From: Maratus speciosus
Taxonomy: Eukaryota; Arthropoda; Arachnida; Araneae; Salticidae
Assembly (NCBI GenBank): GCA_963932465.1
Contig: OZ010790.1
Coordinates: 96,564,363-96,628,362, forward strand
Direction: 5' to 3'
DNA length: 64,000 nucleotides
The notes below the pieces were generated by a model. The model was not told the origin of the DNA and did no database searches. It saw nothing but the letters and a program-made list of their open reading frames with translations. The position numbers and the translations under genes were made by a program. Shown here in pieces: positions 22,600-34,524 of this stretch (the stretch's first letter is position 1; each line of letters begins with the position of its first letter).

Positions 22600-23285
22600 G
22601 TAAAAATTTGGTTCAATTCTATTGATAACTTCATACGCTTTTCGATGGTACAATAACGGAAATGGCACAGACATAGCTATTAGAGCGCTCCCTTTCGGCA
22701 GAATTTCTTCAAATTCAGGGAGAACCTGCTGGCCCTAGCCAAAAACATACACAAAAAATTTGGTTCAATTCTATGCGTAATTTCATACACTTTTCGGTGG
22801 TAAAATAATGAAAATGGCACAGACATAGCTATTACAGCGACCCCTTTCGGCAGATTTTTTTCAAATTCAGGTAGGACCTGCTGACCATTGACAAAAACAA
22901 ACACAAAAAATTTGGTTCAATTCTACGCATAATTACATACACTTTTCTATTCATAATTTCATATACTTTTCTATGGTACAATAATGAAAATGGCACGAAA
23001 ATTGCTATTACAGCGCCCCCTTCCGGCGGATTTTTTTCATATTCAGAGAGGACCAACTAGCCATACCCAAACACGTACACAAAAAATTTGGTTCAATTCT
23101 ATGCATAATTTCATACACTTTTCGATGGTACAATAATGATAATGGCACAAAAATTGCTATTACAGCGCCCCCTTTCGGCAGAATATTTCTAAATTGATGG
23201 AGGACCTGCTTGCCACAGCCAAATACATACAAATAAATTTGGTTCAATTCTATGCATAACTTCATACGCTTTTTGATGGTACAAT
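22600..23285 (+). repeat. Second tandem array of the 150-bp unit
   Basis: Between four and five more units of the same family. Like the first array it ends in a short GACA microsatellite and the module containing CCTAAAAC, ACCGGAAGTCGAAAAA and the TTCTTCTATTGAAG hairpin. This implies duplication of array plus tail. Confidence 0.88.
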
Positions 23286-23427
23286 GGCGACACACGGACA
23301 GACATATATTTTGTATAAACATGTTTTTGGGGGTCTTTGACCCCTAAAACGTGTAAATCCAACGAAAACCGGAAGTCGAAAAAAAATTTCGATTACAAAA
23401 GTTTCTTCTATTGAAGTTAGAAGAAAG

Positions 23428-23570
23428 TAAAAAACTGATAAAAAAAAGCACAATTTATCTACATACGTCACGGAAATTTAGTGTATGTCATTTTCACTGG
23501 CTGGATGTTTTCGTAGAAAATCGGATAACAGCACATAGAACAAAGAAAATATTCACGCACTAATATTAAA
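23428..23570. repeat. Dispersed repeat D copy 2, right part
   Basis: Matches the second half of 6575-6862, from AAACTGATAAAAAA through GGATGTTTTCGTAGA. Confidence 0.8.
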
Positions 23571-23839
23571 GTATAATAAAACCTATTTAATCAGGAAAAT
23601 AAATACGGATTTTCGTTTCTATTTAAAAGAAAAAAGCCAAAATATCTTACAAGGAGTGGGCCAACCTTGTTAATCACAGATTTTGATTATTTTAATATAT
23701 GTTGTAGGGTAGAGATCACTTAGTGTCAGGTTTAACGGATTTTATCCAACGCTCCTTAGTTCTTGAGAAACCGGGGGGTGGGGGGGTCTAATAATAGTAC
23801 ACAACTTAAATACTTACTTCGCAACCGCAATGATAGGTT

Positions 23840-23907
23840 GGTCGTAGCTCAGTTGGTACGGCGTTCGCTGGCTATCTGCGGGGTCGGGTTCGGTACTCGA
23901 ACGCGCT
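23840..23907 (+). other. tRNA-like sequence, left arm
   Basis: TAGCTCAGTTGGT is a tRNA A-box/D-arm sequence and GGGTTCGGTACTCGAAC resembles a B-box/T-arm. The 3' acceptor strand and a clean anticodon stem are absent, so this is not a functional tRNA gene. Confidence 0.5.
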
Positions 23908-24740
23908 ACATTTGTTTTTCTCATTTTTTGTTTTATAAATATACTTGTAAGTATAATTTAATAATTTCAATTACAAATTTTAATATCATACATTAATTAT
24001 AATGCTAACAAACTTAAATTTATCATTTTTTTATTTTTAAAATATTATTTCTCATCCTTTAAGGAAGTTTAAAAAGAAATTGAATCTATTATTGAATGAT
24101 GAAAATTACAGAATCGTGAAAAAATCTATTGTGGTGCCATCTAGTTATGATAAAATAAAAGAATATTCAAATAAAATAAAAATAAAAGCAGAAAGAAGAT
24201 AAAGGTGAAAAAAAGCAAAATAATTGAAAGCGCAAGCATACAAATTTAAAAATCTTTAATATACAAAAATTTTTTTGTAATTTAATTCTGATGCTAATTT
24301 TTAATATAATTATTCTTGTTACTTTAAAAACAGAATAATAGTATTATCGCATTGACTTCCTTTGTTAAAGCAATGCGTAAATGATGTTTCTTTAAAATCA
24401 CGAATTGCACAATTGCTCAATATCATTGCTTCGATAAAGAATATGTGAAATACATTTTAAAAGTGATTTTAAGAAAATTAACAGTTTTATGATGTTTTAT
24501 ACATTTTTTTTAACAAACCTTAATAAAGGTGACCGGGAGGGATACTATGCTCTACAGACTAGATCCTGGTCTGAGCAGTCCCTCTTAGGCTATCAAATCA
24601 AACTATTTAGTTAAAAGTAAAAAATTAAATAGGTTAAAATTATAATTGATATATAATATTATAAATTTTAATTGACAATGAGATCATTAATTATACTTAC
24701 AAGTATATTTATAAAACAAAAATTGAGAAAAACTAATGTA

Positions 24741-24809
24741 GCGCATTCAGGTATCGAACACGGGCCCGCGGATCAGTCGGCAAACACCCTACAAACTGAA
24801 CTACGCCCA
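24741..24809 (-). other. tRNA-like sequence, right arm
   Basis: Inverted counterpart of 23840-23907, with GGGCGTAGTTCAGTTTGTA and GTGTTCGATACCTGAA on the minus strand. More decayed A box. Confidence 0.5.
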
Positions 24810-24993
24810 AACTATCATTGTGGTTGCAAAGTAAGTATTTAAGTAGTGTATTATTATTAGACCCCCGGTTTCTCAAGAACTAAGGAGCGCTGGATAAAAT
24901 CCGTTGAACCTGAAACTAAGGGGTCTCTTCCCTACAACATATATTAAAATAATCCAAATCTGTGATTAACAAGGTTGACCCTCTCCTTATTAG

Positions 24994-26940
24994 TCTGTAC
25001 TAATAATATTATAAAGAGGTAAAGTTTGTTTGTTTGTAAGAGGTAATCTCTGGAACTACCGAACTGATTTCAAAAGTGATGGTATCAAAATGATTGTGTT
25101 AGTCCATAGATTGTGTTCGAACATAGGCTATATCTTAATTCGATGCCACTGCGCTAAAGGGGGTGTAGGAGCAAAAAACATTCTAAAAATGCAATTTTTG
25201 CGTTACTAAAGAGCCTAGAAAAATGAAATTTGGAATATTAGCTACTCACTAGATAAAAAATATTTCTAAGAACATTTCCTAACTAATTAATTTGAAATTT
25301 AAAAGGGGGGGAAATGCCCTAAAAGCGTTCTAAGTGGTTGTTTCTGCGCAGTCTCAGGAAATATCAAACCGATTTTAAAAATAATGGAGTCAAAATGATA
25401 GTAACCACCCTTGCTCCAAGATAGGCTAGATTTCATGTCGGTGCCATTACCCCAAAGGGGGTGCACGAGCAAAAAAGTTCTAAAAATGCGATTTTTGTGT
25501 TAGTGAAGGGCCTAGAAATATAAAATTTGGAATATGAGTTACTTTCGAAATAGAAAGGGGTGATAATCGCGAAGGGTGTTCTAAAACACGTTTTAAATTG
25601 TGATTTCTACGCAATCTCAGAAAATACCAAACCGATTTAAAAAATAATTGTGTCAAAATGATGATGATAATCCTTGCTACAAGAAAGCTCTATTTTATGT
25701 TTGCATGATAACCACCTGGAGCTTGCAAAAGCAAAAAACGTTCTAAATTGCGGTTTTGTGTTATGGAAGCGCCTTGAACCATGAAATTTGGAACGGTGGT
25801 TACTTATAAAATATCTATGATCTCTGAGAAGATTTCCTAAAAAATTCGAAATTTAAAAGGGGTGAAAATGCGCGAAAAGAGTTCTAAAAAACTTTCTAAG
25901 TGGGGATTTATATGCAATTTTAGGAAGTATCAAATCGATTTAAAAAGTAGTGGTTGTAAATTGATGGTAACAGTCCTTGCTCTAACATAGACCCTATTTT
26001 ATGTCTGTGTCACTACCACCTGGGGGTTGCAGGATAGAAAATGCTCTAAGTTGCTGTTTTTGTGTTATGATAGGGCCTAGAACCTTGAAATTTGGAATGG
26101 TAGTTACTTATAAGATATCGATGATCTCCAAAAACATTTCCTAAAAAAATCGAAATTTAAAAGGGGTGAAAAGGCGCGAAAAGCGTTGTAAAAAAACTTC
26201 TAAATTGCAAATTCTACGTGATATCAGGAAGTATTGAATCGATTTCAAATATAATGATGTAAAAATGATGGAGACAGCTCTTGCTCCAAGATAGGCTATA
26301 TTTTATGTCTGCTTTCACTACCCCAAAGGGGGGTGCAGGCGCAAAAAATTTCGAAAAATGCGATTCTTATGTTCTGGAAGGACATAGATTCATAAAATTG
26401 AGCATGGCATATATTTATTAGATAAAAATGATCTCTAAGAACATTTTAAAATTTTGAAATTTTAAAGGGGTGAAGATGCGCAAAGAGCGTTTTAAAAACG
26501 TTCTGAATGCCGATTTATGAACAATCTGAGGAAGAATCAAACTGATTTCAAAAGTAATGGTAGGAAATTGATGCTGATAGCCTCTGCTCTAACATAGATG
26601 CTATTTCATGTCTGCGTGACTGCCACCTGGGAGTTACAGAAGTAAAAAAAAAAACGTTCTAAATTGCAATTTTTGTGATCGGTAAGGGCTATAGTTTCAA
26701 ATCTGATAATTTCAAGTTGCTATAGCAACTTGAAATTAGGCATGGTACATATTTATTAGATATAAATGAACTTTAAGGACAGTTTCGAAAAAAATGGAAA
26801 TTTAAGAAGATAAAAATGCGAGAAAAGCGTTCTAAAAACGTTCTAAATAGCGATTTTTACACAATCTCAGGAAATATCAGGCTTATTTCAAAAGTAATGG
26901 TTGCAAAGTGACGGTGATAGTTGTTGTTCCATGGTATTTA
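24994..26940 (+). mobile_element. Helitron-like family H2, array of about 300-bp units
   Basis: Starts TCTGTACTAATAATATTATA then AAGAGGTAAAGTTTG, a Helitron-like 5' end. Six to seven units of about 265-305 bases follow. Each has GAAATTTGGAAT, a block like ATCTCTAAGAACATTTCCTA, GAAATTTAAAAGGGG, GCGTTCTAA, CTCAGGAA, GCTCCAAGATAGGCTA and a TTTATGTCTG block. No CTAG-T end or coding sequence was found, so it appears 3'-truncated. Related to 57027-59720 (opposite orientation) and 61505-61925. Confidence 0.72.
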
Positions 26941-28250
26941 AACATTTTTTGGTCATTTAACACCTGCGTTCGGCTATCATAAAAGTATCAATACTGCCAT
27001 CGGGGCACACATGTCATATACATACCACGTTGGTGCGATTTTTTTCTAACGCCAATTTTGCGATAACCTCGTTTTCGAATACCAGATACATATATATTTT
27101 TAAAAGGGAATAACAATAAATAAAAGAAAAGTTTAATAAATAACTATAAAACAAATATATATATACATATAATTTTAGAAAATAAAATAAAAGTAAATAA
27201 ACAGTTTATTAATAAATAAACAACAACAACCGGGTTACCATATCAAGCAAAATAACAACACTTTGGCGCCAGTTAAGTACCCCAGTGCGTATATGACATT
27301 AGAGTCAGAGAACATCGTGCCAATGTGGTGCGTATATGTTATCTGTGCAACAATGGGTTCATGGTATGCAAAATGAAATGAATATGTTATAACCACTCTT
27401 CGTACAAGAAAAATGGCCAATAATCCGCTTTCAGATACACAGGCAAGGTTGCCATCAAACAAGAATAATACTAACAATAAAATTGTTATAACTGTAAGAG
27501 AGTTATAATAGTGATATAAAATTGTATTTGAGCAAACAAACACAGAAGGGGTATTTTACAGATGTTTCGACTGAAGCTCGATCATCAAGGTGCTAATTAA
27601 TTATACAAGCAACAGATATATAGAAAAAAGTTTAAATTCAAATGTAAATATTTGCATCCCCCCTCCACACAAAAAAAGTTACCGCAATGAAACTAACTTG
27701 ACATTAAGCGACGCTTTTTAAAAAACGTCATTGGTAGCAAACCATATTATGGAACATTCCCATAACATTTGAAGTAATCACGGTACTTTACTTTTAGCCG
27801 GGTTAAAATTTACACAAGACCATTTTTTTTTCACCAAAAGCAACTTTTTTTTCGCATGAGTAATTTAGAAACAATTCTTTATTGTATTTTAAAAGAAATG
27901 AGTCAGTCATGTTTTTTAAATGTATTTAATTTAAGTATTTCAAATTAAAAGAATACATTACGAAAGTTAGTGATTTATCTCCTGTGTCCGGTTATGTGCC
28001 TTATTACTATGTGTCTAATACCCTTCACGATACTTCGTTGTTATATGGGCCTTGGCGCTTTTTAAAAAGGTTTGATTCAATTCGTGTTTAAGAAAGAAAG
28101 ATGTTTTTGCCAAATGATATAAACGACCATGCAAATAAAATTGAAGAAGTATTAAACTGGTTTATGTATGTATTTTAATAAATACATCTGCTAACACGAG
28201 TTAATTAAATTATTTAATTTTTACATAATAAAAGTTAAACGGCTCCTTTA
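26941..28250. other. Mostly unassigned; one inverted-repeat pair
   Basis: Sequences at about 27007-27042 and 27313-27348 are inverted copies (CATATACATACCAC versus CATATACGCACCAC, each followed by a similar block), possibly a decayed 340-bp MITE. Otherwise AT-rich with no gene recognised. Confidence 0.5.
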
Positions 28251-29913
28251 TCTGCATGTATGCTAATATTATAAAGTTGTAACGTTTGTGTGTTTGTGGA
28301 ATGTAATCTCAGAAACTACCTAGAGGATTTAATAAATAATGGTTTGAAAGTGCTGGTGACCATCTCTGCTCCAACAAAGACTATATTTTATGTCGGTACA
28401 TCGACCTCCATGGGTGCAGGTGCACAAAAGTTCTAAAATTGCGAATACTGATATATTCTTTGGGTTAGAAATTTGGAATTTTGTGCGGTGGTTACTTTTA
28501 AGATGTAAATACTCGTTATGAACTCTTTCTACAAGGTTCGAAATTTTAAAGTTAGAAATAAACGTAAAACGTTCTAGAAAGTTTCTAAATAACGGTTTAT
28601 TTGAAATTGTTAGAGAAAGAAATTTTGAAATTTCACATGGTTATTACTTTAAGTCATTAATACCGGTCAGTTAAAAAAAATTAAATGGGTGCACCATAAA
28701 AAAAAGATCTAATCTGTGATACTATTGGGTCTAGAAATTTAAAATTTGGCATGTTAGTAACTATTATAAGATCTAAATGCTCGTTATACAAAGAATTCAA
28801 ATTGCAATGCACGCATTGGAACGAATTCTAAAGAAATCGAAATTAAGAATAATAAATAAAGCGGGCAAAGTTCTACAGATGCTCTAAATTACGAAGTACA
28901 TGGAATTATTAGGAATATAAAGATGAAAAATTGCATGACTGATGCTTTTAAGAAGTAAATACTCGCAATAGAACAATTTCTAAAAAATTCGCTATGTAAA
29001 ATGATGCAGCAACGATAAACTTTCGATTTTTTTCCGATTTTTTTTGCTACTGCTGACGTAAAAACTTTTTATCGTGTTGAAATTTTTGGACGGGATAGTT
29101 TTAAGAAGTAAATGCTCTCTAAGAATGGCTTCTAAAAAATGCAAAATTAAAAAGCATGAAATGAACGGAAAACGTTCAAAATTACCATTCATATGCATTG
29201 TTAGGTATAGAAACTTCAATTATTTAATAAAACTACACTCCTCCCCCCCCCCCCAAAAAAAAAAAACATGCAACTTAAATGCAACAAAACGGGTAGCTAC
29301 TTATCTAGCATTGAATTAGTAGTGTTAACACTGAATAAATGTCGGTATGAAACAGCGAATAGTTTGCACGAAAGTACTTGTCAAAATCTTACTTCTCTGA
29401 GCAAAAGTGTCGAAAACTGTCTGTTTAAATTTGATATGCAATTTTTTTTCAGCTTCACTAATCTAGAGATTTAATCATAAGATCTTTTTCTCAATTGTCA
29501 TTAGACGATTTTTTATACAGTAACTTATTCGGGTAATTTTTTTTTATCGGATTAATATTGACGTATTTTAGCTTGCATGATTTGTTGGAAAAATATGTAC
29601 GGATTTGTTAATTACTCGAAATGACATTTTCACAGCTCAAAGGCTAACGAGATATTCCACATCTCGTGTCATAACTTGCGCTCAATGCCGATTTGTTTGT
29701 GCGGAGGTGCAAGGAATATACCTCGAAAGGAATAAGGGTACCAATCCTGTCTGGTAACTTATGTTTTTTTTCGGAAAAAGGTTGAATATTTTTCACACAG
29801 TCCACGTATTGTCAATTAAAGATAGCATCTCCTTTTTCTATTCTTGTCACGAGTTATTATTAAATCTATGTTCTCACTAACATCGCTCAGACTACTCCTG
29901 AGGGAAGTCCTAG
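28251..29913 (+). mobile_element. Helitron-like element, family H1 copy 2
   Basis: Begins TCTGCATGTATGCTAATATT then ATAAAG after an A. Ends CTCCTGAGGGAAGTCCTAG before a T. It matches 9959-11958 along its length with deletions. A C12-A12 homopolymer pair lies at 29243-29266. No coding sequence. Confidence 0.8.
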
Positions 29914-29939
29914 TAAATGTAATAAATGGAGAATCGATT

Positions 29940-30110
29940 GCGTGCGAGCAACAAATCATTCACATCCTAAAAGCATGACTCATTTCGATGTTTTGCGTTC
30001 CGCTCAGAGTCATCGTCGCTGTCTGGCATGGGATTCAAACTGGCAACCTCTTGATCGATCCAATGCGAACAACCAGGTTTGATCACAAAAACACGTAACG
30101 CACTTGCGTG
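29940..30110 (-). mobile_element. Possible tRNA-derived SINE fragment
   Basis: On the minus strand, CAAGAGGTTGCCAGTTTGAA then TCCCATGCCAG holds a B-box-like sequence, followed by a G+C-richer body unlike its surroundings. A box and target duplication not established. Confidence 0.35.
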
Positions 30111-30477
30111 GACTGCTTCATATTGTACATCTCTTAATACATTCTTAATACATTCTTAATACATTCTTATTGTACTCTCTTAATACATACAAATCTCTTA
30201 ATATATACCGAACTTCAGCATAATTGCATATCTGTGAAGTGTTGATAATATTACTTCTTCAAGGAATGTTTTCGAAGTTGATTTTGGCAAATCTGTCATC
30301 ATTGCAAGGATTGGTTGAAAGAATTTTACAACATCAATAGGCAAACCTTATATTAAACACTAGAGAACTGTATCAATTGATTTAAGGAGTTGAGAGACCT
30401 AAATTTTATTACTACCTGCCTTTTACTTTTTACCTATAGTTGAAAATCGCAATTGCGCACAAACAAGTAATATAAAA

Positions 30478-31085
30478 ATTTTGTTTTTAAAGTCAATTCC
30501 TACTTAGGTCATCAAAGAAAAATTTATTATAATCCATTAAGCTAATATTAGTTTTTGTTGCATTAAAATATCTCAATTTGTTGATTTTCTATAAGCAAGT
30601 AGGTTTACAATGGAGGTCTATGGGAACTTGGCGAAATATTAGAGATATCGCCAATTTGGCGTCACTTTTGGCGACTCATTTTGGTCACCAAATTTGGCGA
30701 TATATCGCCAAGTTGGCGACAAACTTGGTGACAGAACAGAGTCCCCGCTATGGTAACCCCCTTATAGATATGAGGATGCATTAAATGCTTCCATAACCAA
30801 TGGCCGCCATTTTGTCTCCCATGTAAAATTAAAATTAATTAATTAAAATTTAATTAATGAATTAATATTTGAAAAAAACTGTATTAACATCAATTGTCAT
30901 CCAGTACAAGTTTTAAAAAAAATTATTTCAACAATTGATAGGGTGAATAATAAGCATTTTATTAACGTTTGAAAATTTGAACAAGATATATAAATGTATA
31001 AATATATAAATAAATAAATATAGAGAGAGTGTGAACTAATAGTTGGAATTGAAAAATAAAACTGTGCTTGCATCTTCAACTCTCA
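30478..31085. repeat. Dispersed repeat F copy 1, interrupted by E
   Basis: 30478-30520 and 30821-31085 match 53519-53540 and 53660-53885. Shared blocks include GTCAATTCCTACTTAGGTCA, AATTAATGAATTAATATTTG, ATAATAAGCATTTTATTAA and GAGAGTGTGA. Different insertions lie at the same point in the two copies. Confidence 0.75.
30528..30820. repeat. Repeat E, copy 2, with iterated TTGGCGA motif
   Basis: Matches 20270-20600. Contains the perfect palindrome GGCGATATATCGCC (30696-30709) and several TTGGCGA/TCGCCAA motifs. Confidence 0.8.
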
Positions 31086-31610
31086 TGAAACACAAATTCA
31101 TACACAGAAAGTTTCTGATTATTATACAGTATTGCGAAAAAAATACCACATGTGACTTTTAACAACCAATTGGTAATAACATCTACTAATTAAATCTATG
31201 CTTAAATTATACTTCGAAGATCGTCTGCATAGTTAAATTGTGATATATTTTTAAATTATCAATATTAACACCAAATTTTAATATCTATTTGGATTAATAT
31301 GTAAATTTTACCTCTGATTGCCAAGCCGAAAGTTACTTGACTATGTATTTTAGGAATTATGTTAATTTCAAATATAATACTCCTATTGTAAGTTCATTTA
31401 TAATCATTGCAAAACAGATTATAATGCGGATAATTTTTTTTAAACAACTCAAAATACTTGTCGCAATGAGCTATAATTTTGGGCACACATATTTGAATCT
31501 TCTAAAAATCGATTTGTGTTATAAAATGCGTAAGCTACAATTCACATTTTTTTTCTTTATGATTAATTTGAAATAATGTATGTTTAACTTTTCTCTTTTT
31601 TTCGCGAATG
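31086..31610. other. Unassigned AT-rich stretch
   Basis: Nothing recognised. Confidence 0.6.
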
Positions 31611-31611
31611 T

Positions 31612-32612
31612 ACAGTCATGAAAAAAGAATGTATACCCCCTCCCCTCAACGAACACTACAACAAATTATAAGTAGAAGAATGCTACTGCTACCAAACGAT
31701 TGGAAATAAAGTCTACTTTTAAATGATGTATATAAAATTTGCTTAGCGTTTATTTACATATCAAAACGAATCCAAACTTTGTTTTTGTCAGTAACAATAC
31801 CCAAGTTTGACAGCATAAATACATTCCACACTCTTCAATAAGCCTAAAAGCAAATTTTCGTGAAATTCGTACGATTAATTTATGAGAAATTAATTTAAAA
31901 TGAGCATATTTTAGGGGCTGTATCTAAATTGAAGTTCGGTACTCGACTGCTGAAATGCTACAGAATGACTATGTCGCTTTTCTTAAAGTGTTACTTTTTG
32001 CCAGTATGACCATTTCACTCGCTTATTCTGTTTCGACTATTCCTAGCCCAAATGTTTCAATAAAAATGAGTAAAAAATATTTATATCAAATTATGCTTCA
32101 CTGCACATCATAGACTTAAACCATCATTTTGACGATTTTTAATCAATTCGAAAACTACCTGGAAGAAAAATTTGGAATCCAGAATTTGAATAAAGCGAGA
32201 TATAATAAATATGAATCTATCAAAAACATTGTATGTTACAATTCACATTTTTTTTCGAATATAAATTTCATAATTCATAATCCATGTTATAATTTTTTTT
32301 AAATTATAAATTCAATGTATTTATGTTTGTGTTTTTAGTATTATAATTAAACAAACAAATATCACATTAGGATTACAATTTCAGGAGATATTAATAAAAC
32401 TATGAAAATGCAATTCAATATTAAAAACTCTAAATTTTAAATGTTTATAATTTAAAAACATATCATCCAGAAGACTTGAAATTTCGTTTCTAGGTATAGT
32501 TTGAACCGAAAATTTAAAATACATTGTCAGAATTGTGTGTTACTATTGAAGAAAAGCAATGTTTGGTCTGGTTTTGATTTGTAGTCATGATCAGTTATTA
32601 GATTCAATGATG
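31612..32612. mobile_element. Family T element copy 2, cut by later insertion
   Basis: Starts TACAGTCATGAAAAAAG and follows 1832-2750 closely. Shared blocks include AAAGTCTACTTTTAAAT, GATGTATATAAAATTTGCT, GTGAAATTCGTACG and GGTCTGGTTTTGATTTGTAG. Similarity stops near 32585, shortly before the pogo-like element. Its right TIR was not found on the far side of that element. Confidence 0.8.
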
Positions 32613-33088
32613 TAGGTAGTCCAACCAGTAAATGAACACTTAATAACATTTGAAGAGGAAATGATTCTTTATATTTTAATAAACAGTACCTATTGGTGTT
32701 TGACAGTGCAAATACGTTTATTGGTTTCCAAATTTTTAAAAAATAACAATAGGAATTTTATATTTTACTTGCCTGGGATGCTAGAGATGTTTTAATAAAA
32801 ATCGATACAAAAGCCAAGTAAATGAACAGCTGTTACCAGTGAATGAACGCAAAATTTTTTCAGTGAATGAACAGGCAGCAATTTAAAAATACTTAAATTT
32901 CATAGTTCTTTATTTATTTTATAACTTTTACAAATAACTTATAATATGTTTTTCTGGAGTACGGTTTTTTTAATCCCAGAACGATAATCAATTGGCTTGA
33001 AAAATTGTCACTTTTAATTTTTTAAATTACAGATTTAACAAAAAAGAAAAAAAAACTATATTTCCTGAAATCATTGGCCCTGTACTTC

Positions 33089-34472
33089 TCTATCTATATT
33101 ATAAAGGACAAACATATCTGTGCGTAACGCATACGTCATTTTGCGAATGGCATCATTTTGAAATTTAAAAAGAAATTTTGGTTTTGCAATTTTCTCTACT
33201 GCAAATTTTTAAACTCCTAAACATGGCACATTTTAAATTTTTACACCGTCGTATAAGGAAAAAATTGCTCTTTTAAATGCAATTTGTTTGAAAGCTGTAT
33301 CCCAATTTATTTTTGAGATATTAATTTTTTTGTAGTTTTTAATAGCATTTTTCTTATCGTGGCAACAAAAGTACCCCATTTCTATTGAAAGTAAACGAAA
33401 AATAGTCAAAAATAGGAGATACTGTATCATTTTGTTGCCATTTTCTCATAAAACCTGAAAAAAAAATTTAAATTAAAATATGGGCTATGTCAAGAATATT
33501 GTCTGATATTCCGTGATAATGACGTCATATGCATACTTTTCTATAGACGAAGTTTAAGACTGTATTGTAAAAGTGGATTGCTTTAGCGGATGCAAATGAC
33601 GTCATTTTATAAAAAAGCGTGTATTTTAATTCTTAAACCTGAATTATGTTTTGTAGAAGTGCGTCATTTTCACAGCACAGCTACTTTGAAATTCTTCACA
33701 GGTAAAATGCTTCAATTTTGAGAATAATGTAATCGAAATCACACACTGATAAAACGCAATGTTTTAGAAAAATTTAGAGTGTCTTTATAAAAGAGAGGTG
33801 ATACGCAAATAATAGCGGTCTTGAAATTTTCGCTGCTGCAATCTTTTAATCTTTTGACCATCGAACATTTTCAATCATAGTCGCATAGGGAAAAAATTTA
33901 CTTTCAAATGCAATTTGTTTAAAAACTGTATCTTAATTGACTGATGTATTATATTTTCTAAAATAAATTTTAAGCAGGATTTTTTTTTAAAGTTTATTTT
34001 ATCACGTGCCGGTTTCAATACATAATAATAATAAACATTTTGCACATAAAGCAACAAATATTTTTCAGCATTTGCTTCTGACTATTTTTGCAAAACGAAA
34101 TTAATACTTCCTTTATAAACAAATAAAAGAATAATATTAAAAAAACCACCTATCTAACATATTTGTGAAAGACAAATTAACGAAATTAATACTTCTTTTA
34201 TAAACAAATAAAAGAATAATATTGAAAAAACACAATCTAACATATTTGTAATCGTAAAATTTAAATTTTTAGATCACCAGATTTTTTTGTTCAAATGGAA
34301 TTTGTCTGCAAAGTTCATCTCAGTTTACTTATTGTATATTGTTTTAAAAACAATTTTAAAGCGCGAAATCTTTTTAATTTATCTATATCGCGCGGAGCTC
34401 GATTACGAAAGATTAATCCATTTGCCTTTAAAAAAAAATAACGAGTTCATCATTTTCTTATGGCTAATATCC

Positions 34473-34524
<52 letters not shown>

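Larger units (their letters stand above)
19649..23427. mobile_element. Composite 3.8-kb insertion with tandem units
   Basis: Bounded by the two halves of repeat D. Holds a directly duplicated unit of about 400 bases (first copy 19649-19845 plus 20689-20872, second 20873-21250), an invading MITE and a repeat E copy, two arrays of about 150-bp units, and a tail module that occurs twice. The tail ends TTTCTTCTATTGAAGTTAGA then AGAAAGT, a hairpin. ACTTTCTTCTA also occurs inverted near the left end (19670). Class unknown. Confidence 0.65.
23650..24988. mobile_element. Long-TIR element with tRNA-like sequences in its arms
   Basis: About 340-360 bases at each end are inverted copies (about 23650-24005 and 24635-24988). 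Shared blocks include CAACCTTGTTAATCACAGAT, TTTAATATATGTTGTAGGG, GGTTTAACGGATTTTATCCA on the left and its diverged counterpart on the right, and AATATACTTGTAAGTATAAT. The 0.6-kb centre has no ORF but holds a hairpin-like GGGAGGGATACTATG and GCAGTCCCTC pair near 24537-24588. Class unknown. Confidence 0.8.

Noticed and set aside
21180..23285. Regularly spaced repeats resembling a CRISPR array
   Set aside because: Units of about 150 bases diverge along their whole length, with no short conserved repeat and unique spacers. The sequence is eukaryotic transposon DNA.
23840..23907. Functional tRNA gene
   Set aside because: A and B boxes are recognisable, but the acceptor stem and anticodon stem do not close.
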